64,000 nt of DNA from the NCBI RefSeq assembly GCF_963678635.1, contig NC_087065.1, positions 76,671,786 to 76,735,785 on the forward strand, read 5' to 3'. The position numbers were made by a program, and so were the translations under genes. Every line of letters begins with the position of its first letter. The stretch's first letter is position 1. Shown one piece after another: positions 59,506-64,000 of this stretch. This DNA comes from Symsagittifera roscoffensis (lineage: Eukaryota; Xenacoelomorpha; Acoela; Convolutidae). Under the pieces are notes generated by a model. It did no database searches and was not told where the DNA came from. It saw nothing but the letters and a program-made list of their open reading frames with translations.

Positions 59506-62500
59506 TACGCCCCCAACTTAAGCGGCATAGAAGTCTAGCATCATAAAACTGTTTATTTATTCTTCTTCTAAAGTATCATAACTCAAATAGCCTAAACAGC
59601 AAAATAATGTTCGTCTCAGTCCCGCCAAAGTGTTGCTACCTGTCCAACAGAGGATATGACTCTTGACTCTACACGAAACATCGAGTCGGTTATTGCCGCA
59701 AAGAGGCGAAAGTACAGCGACAATTGAAAAAGTAGTCATTGACCGTTTACTTTTTCACGCTCAAACTCTCAGCTTTTTTCGTTCCGCATTTCTAAGAAAG
59801 TGTGGATTATTTATGCTTGGGGGGTTTTTATTTGGTCAAAACTCGGCGATCGAAAAAGTTTTTAGCATAAAAAAAATTTTGAGCAAATCATTTTTTCTGA
59901 AGTTCCGGGGTTTGAATTTAACCAATTTGGCCATACTCGTGACTAATGCACAATGAGAAGGTTTTAATAAAAATTCTAAAAACGTAACGCAAACAATTTC
60001 TGCGTGACGAATTATCCCGCACAACAGAATTGTTTCATATTTAATTAGGGCAAGCTAATTGATCCCATTGATTTCGTTTTGTTCAAAATTTCAATTCTGA
60101 TGTTTGATATTGTCCAAAATGTGTGCGTTTACATATTTTTAAACTAATTAATCGTTTGAAGTTAACAGTCTTGTTTTTTTTTCACTGTCCTTTAAACAAT
60201 AGACTTATTTTTATGCTATTGAGTGGGTACAAAAAGAAAATTGTGTTTAATAAAATATAAACGTAACCGGTGTATCGATTATATCAGTATATGTATTTAA
60301 CCAAATGACATTTGAAATTTTTTGATTATTTTTATCTAATTTTTTTATTTAAATTTTATTAAAATTTTGCGATTATTTTGGTTTACTTTTGTTCTGATTT
60401 TCGAAGATTGCTCGGGGTGTTTTTTATTCAGAGCATTTCGCAAAATTCGTTGCTCACTTACGGGATAGATCCCTTGATCTGTATAGTCCCAGCCGGTTCT
60501 GCATACCAGTATAGTATCTTTCCACAATTTACACTGCACCTTTTATACTTTACACGTGGCTATGCATGTAATCCCACACTGCAAAACCTTTCAAATTGAA
60601 TTGGAGCAAGCTAATTGGTCTCATTGATTTCATACACGACTAAACTTTTAACACTCAAAAATTGCAATTATGAGCCTAAATTATATGTTTTTGCCAATAT
60701 TGGATATACCAAAAATTATTCGAGACCAGTTGAAGGGCAGCCGGAATAGTACTACTATGATAGGGTGGTCTTTCGAAAAAATAACTCTGATAAACAGGTC
60801 CCGCATGCTTTTCGCAAGTTCATAATTTACTAGTTTGTGTCTAAAATATTCGTTTTCAAATTTTCGCGAAACAGTTTGACTCAGATTAAAATTTTTCAGA
60901 CTAGAAATTGTAATTATTATAATATCAAGAAATAAGCTCACTTTAACTTATTTTACGATTTATTAACCATAACTTAGTTTAATTTTTTGTCATCAAAACT
61001 CAATTTAGGCAATTTTTGTTTTAAATTAACACCGTAAAACGGGGAGGGGGAAATTTCACGAAGTATCGAAACAGAAAAATTGTTTGAAAACACGCTTCGA
61101 CGATTTTTCTGAATAGGGAAATTGTAACTTTATACAATTTGAGAGCTCTAAGTGTCTTTTTCTGGAGACCCGGTTATTCTCATGGGACCACTCTATCATA
61201 ATAGTACTGCCGGAACATTCTGGGCTTTGTCCTGATACAAGCAGTCTTGTTCAAATACGTATTTTCTGAAATTTTTTTTGAAATTGATTATGTACACAAG
61301 CTTCTGCAAAAAGCAATTTGTTCAATTAAAATTCAAGTTGTTTTTCTTACTTTTTGTTTTGATGACTTTTTATAGAAGAAATTAATTTTGTTTTTTACAA
61401 CATCATTTCAGATCTTCCAAAAAAATTTGTAGAAGATAGTATGATACATTTTTAAAAAATTCTCTCAACCATATTTTTCTCCAAAACTAAATTGCAAAAT
61501 CAATTTCAGAGTCGATTATACATGGTGCTTTGTTTCTAGGCAAATTTACGCTCGGATAGTGAATCAAGAAATATTTGATTGTAATGAGTTTCAACCAAAC
61601 TACGTAATATGTAACGCTTAAATGCCAAAGTGAAAAACACCCAAAAAAAAATTTTCCCCTGCATTCCTCCTCACATAAAATAAAAAAACATTATCAATTG
61701 TTTTTTTTTCAATTAAGCGAATGTTTTTTCTGCTAACTAGCTTACTTGTTTGATCCCTCGACAAAACTAGTTCCTAAGTTTGTTTCCATTATATATTGTC
61801 AAATAAGCTGCGCAGCGTCGCAATTAGCACTAACACTTGTCAAGGCCTCGCCTATTTTTGGAAGTATTATCATGCCTAAAAGATTGCTTCCGTTGTTCGA
61901 CGTAAATTTGCGCCTCAAATGGGATTGAGGGATTTTTTGGAGCATCTGGACTTACCTATATTTTAATTAGAAATCTCAAAAAGTTCTAGGGAAAAAAAGT
62001 AAATATAGTACCATAAATTTTGTGACCAAAGCATTTTGTGCTGCTGCCATGCCAACTGGCTTCTCTTCCCAAAAAATGATCTAGTTCATCAATCTTCGCT
62101 TTAAATTAGACTAAATACCATAAACTTCAACCCTTTTATTAGACCTCAAAAAAAATTCTCTTTAAGTTTCATTGTAGCACAAATTATGACTGAAAAGGCA
62201 TTTTTCTGTTATTTTAATCGACCGTAATTTGATGTTTTTTGCAGTATCTGGACTGTTAGGGAAAAAGTTTACACATGTTTGAAAATCGGATTCTTGAAAA
62301 AATTATGAAATATGGTTATAGCAATTTTTAAACTACCTTCGCTACCTTTCAAAACTTAATGAAATATATGTGGATAAATTTTCTGATGACTGCTGCGTCT
62401 CACTTGGCTGTTTTCCGGGGCCTATTTCTATTTCAGGTTCTCAGTTATCATACTTGTACTATTGTAGCAACAGATGACATATAAAATATTTAAAAATGCA

Positions 62501-62764
62501 TGTCATAAACACTTATACGTTTTAAAAGACCAATCATGAGCATATTAAATAGTAAAATATTTACCAAGGGGGATCATACTGTATGTTTGACATGTATTCT
62601 GGAAATAGAGATACAAGTTGCAAACCCTAAACCCGGGTCAAAATTTTTTAAATAAAATTTTCCACGAAAAAGCGCTGAATGAATCCAATTTTAGTACGAT
62701 TGGTCCCCTAATTATCACGAAAAAAATGAACCCGTTAGCGCCGAATTGATAGACCAAAATTTTG

Positions 62765-63070
62765 AAAATTGGGCTCATTCATACCCTTTTATGGCCAATC
62801 AAAGACCAAAAATTGGGTTCATTTGGCTCCTTCTGCTTAAAATTGGGCTCATTCATACCCTTTTATGGCCAATCAAAGACCAAAAATTGGGTTCATTTGG
62901 CTCCTTCTGCTTAAAATTGGGCTCATTCATACCCTTTTATGGCCAATCAAAGACCAAAAATTGGGTTCATTTGGCTCCTTCTGCTTAAAATTGGGCTCAT
63001 TCATACCCTTTTATGGCCAATCAAAGACCAAAAATTGGGTTCATTTGTCTCCTTCTGCTTAAAATTGGGC
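62765..63070. repeat. 74-bp tandem repeat, four copies
   Basis: AAAATTGGGCTCATTCATAC starts at 62765, 62839, 62913 and 62987, with a partial fifth at 63061. Copies are nearly identical. 74 is not a multiple of 3, so the open frames through it are not coding evidence. Confidence 0.95.
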
Positions 63071-63344
63071 TCATTCAGATCGTTTTTCTAAACATTAGAC
63101 TCCTTCAGCCCTCTCCATGAAAATATGACCAAAATATGGACCACTTCCGACCGTGCAAGTGGTTTGACCCCATGACCTACAACATCGGATTTGGCCGACC
63201 AAACTTAAAATTTTACCAATGCCTTCTTATGGGCCAACTCTCATCAAATTTGAAGGGAGGGAGAGCACGCGCCAAAAATGGTCCAAAATGCCAATTATGG
63301 AAGTTTTTTTAAAAGTTAGCATGCGGCACTTTTTGGGTGTTTAC

Positions 63345-63562
63345 CTGCCCTGCAGAGTGTGAACAAGTAGACTGATGTAAGTGGACATGGCGGGACAGAG
63401 ACAGTTGCTGGCCAGAATTGCATATTTGAGCTCATCTTCGCAGATGACGTAATTGGCCGCCATCACCAGCTGTTTGTGTTCTGGTTGCAACACTTGCACG
63501 TACAGGGGCACGTGGGAGGCGAAGTCCTTTATGGCCCACGTGCGGAGAATTGTGGCCTCGTC
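63345..63562 (-). CDS. Slo2: Slo2 exon: RCK1, second half (first exon in window)
   Basis: 218 nt, 72 codons plus 2 nt. It begins [14 protein letters not shown] and runs through [12 protein letters not shown], a cysteine-rich NCLCPA stretch and LLVHTLQG, as in the RCK1 domain of Slo2 channels. The acceptor follows TGATTGTAG and the donor is CAG|GTAAAC. It starts in phase 0, so another exon must lie upstream, outside the window. A 74-bp tandem repeat sits in the downstream intron about 280 bp from the donor. Confidence 0.95.
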
Positions 63563-64000
63563 CTACAATCAGTAGCCCGTGTTTTGAGAGGAGGAGGAAA
63601 TTAGCGGAAAATAAAGTTTAAGCAACAAGACAAACAACTCAACAAAAAAGTTCAGCAGTTTTTTTCAAGTCAAGCCCGTCAAAAAAGGTACTGCATACGC
63701 TTTGTCTGTTACATAATGAATTACTGTCTATAGCTATGAATTCGAAAAAATTTAGATGAAATTCGACATATTCAAACCAATCGAATCAGAGTTTGATGGT
63801 TTGCAAAAATCACCAAGTTCTACGATTCTGCAATTTTAATTGATTACCACATTCATTAGAGCTTACTAGATGCACTAATTCTGCAAAGCTTGAAGCTCAT
63901 TTTTTGGCGTGACTGATCCATTTACGAGGAAAATTTCGCGCGTTCTGTGATCAATTTTACAAATCAATCTTTTAACAAAGGTTTTAACAAATCTTTTGCT

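Larger units (their letters stand above)
27523..63562 (-). other. Slo2: Slo2/KCNT-type potassium channel gene, 3' portion (13 coding exons)
   Basis: Slo2 (KCNT) channels are tetrameric plasma-membrane K+ channels whose cytosolic gating ring is built from two RCK domains per subunit and opened by intracellular ions. The exons spell in order the family landmarks LLVHT, SKFF, LNPGP, NFIVPLR, VVDKES, TELT, SMLDTLLYQS, EIPIGIYR and VNP.P.T.L..DIVYLIR. All 12 junctions keep phase and the parts sum to 2208 nt (735 codons plus stop). Ten introns have GT-AG ends and two need GC donors. The S1-S6 pore and early RCK1 are not in the window. Compared with vertebrate Slack, the linker and C-terminal tail are short. 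Family membership is very sure; individual splice sites are read by eye. Confidence 0.95.

Noticed and set aside
62746-63062. Coding repeats in the 74-bp tandem region
   Set aside because: The period is not a multiple of three, so the same DNA is read in different frames. It lies in an Slo2 intron.

Overview
The window is animal nuclear DNA: AT-rich, with small exons split by GT-AG introns of 0.4-9 kb, and packed with short non-autonomous transposons. It holds the 3' part of one recognisable gene on the minus strand, a Slo2/KCNT-type (Slack-like) ion-gated potassium channel. Thirteen coding exons (63562 down to 27523) join with matching splice phases into 2208 nt, that is 735 codons plus a stop. 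They cover the second half of RCK1, the RCK1-RCK2 linker, RCK2 and the C-terminus. The membrane pore and the start of RCK1 must lie beyond position 64000. The retroelement content fits an invertebrate; the phylum cannot be fixed from this sequence.

The most unusual object is in the 8.9-kb intron before exon 40117-39970. About 69 head-to-tail copies of a 99-bp unit fill 40040-48768. Read on the gene strand, each unit is a copy of the polypyrimidine tract, the AG acceptor and the first ~75-80 nt of that RCK2 exon. The gene has thus multiplied the 3' splice site and the front of one of its own exons. The 99-nt period keeps the reading frame from unit to unit. One unit is split by a 1.86-kb antisense non-LTR retroelement with a 15-bp target-site duplication and a (GAA)n tail. 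Its single ORF joins an apurinic-type endonuclease N-terminus to the FADD part of a reverse transcriptase and four C-terminal zinc fingers.

Layout: 1-4111 transposon fragments; 4112-4311 run of N; 4556-5290 decayed Ty3/gypsy-like gag; 5887-7111 decayed non-LTR element with a C-terminal endonuclease-like region; 7.1-16.4 kb AT-rich intergenic DNA with a SINE and MITEs; 16.4-21.2 kb four copies of a ~1.26-kb tandem repeat; 21.7-26.3 kb MITEs, a 1-kb inverted-repeat element and a short RT relic; 27.5-63.6 kb the channel gene. Its introns hold tRNA-derived SINEs, hAT-type MITEs with exact 8-bp duplications, a hairpin-ended repeat family, and a ~270-bp-arm inverted repeat in the last intron.

Two introns of the gene are best explained by GC-AG splice sites, one followed at once by a C-run and a CA repeat in the transcript. 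The RCK2 site known to bind sodium in mammalian Slack is substituted here. No promoter, RNA gene or second host gene could be supported.
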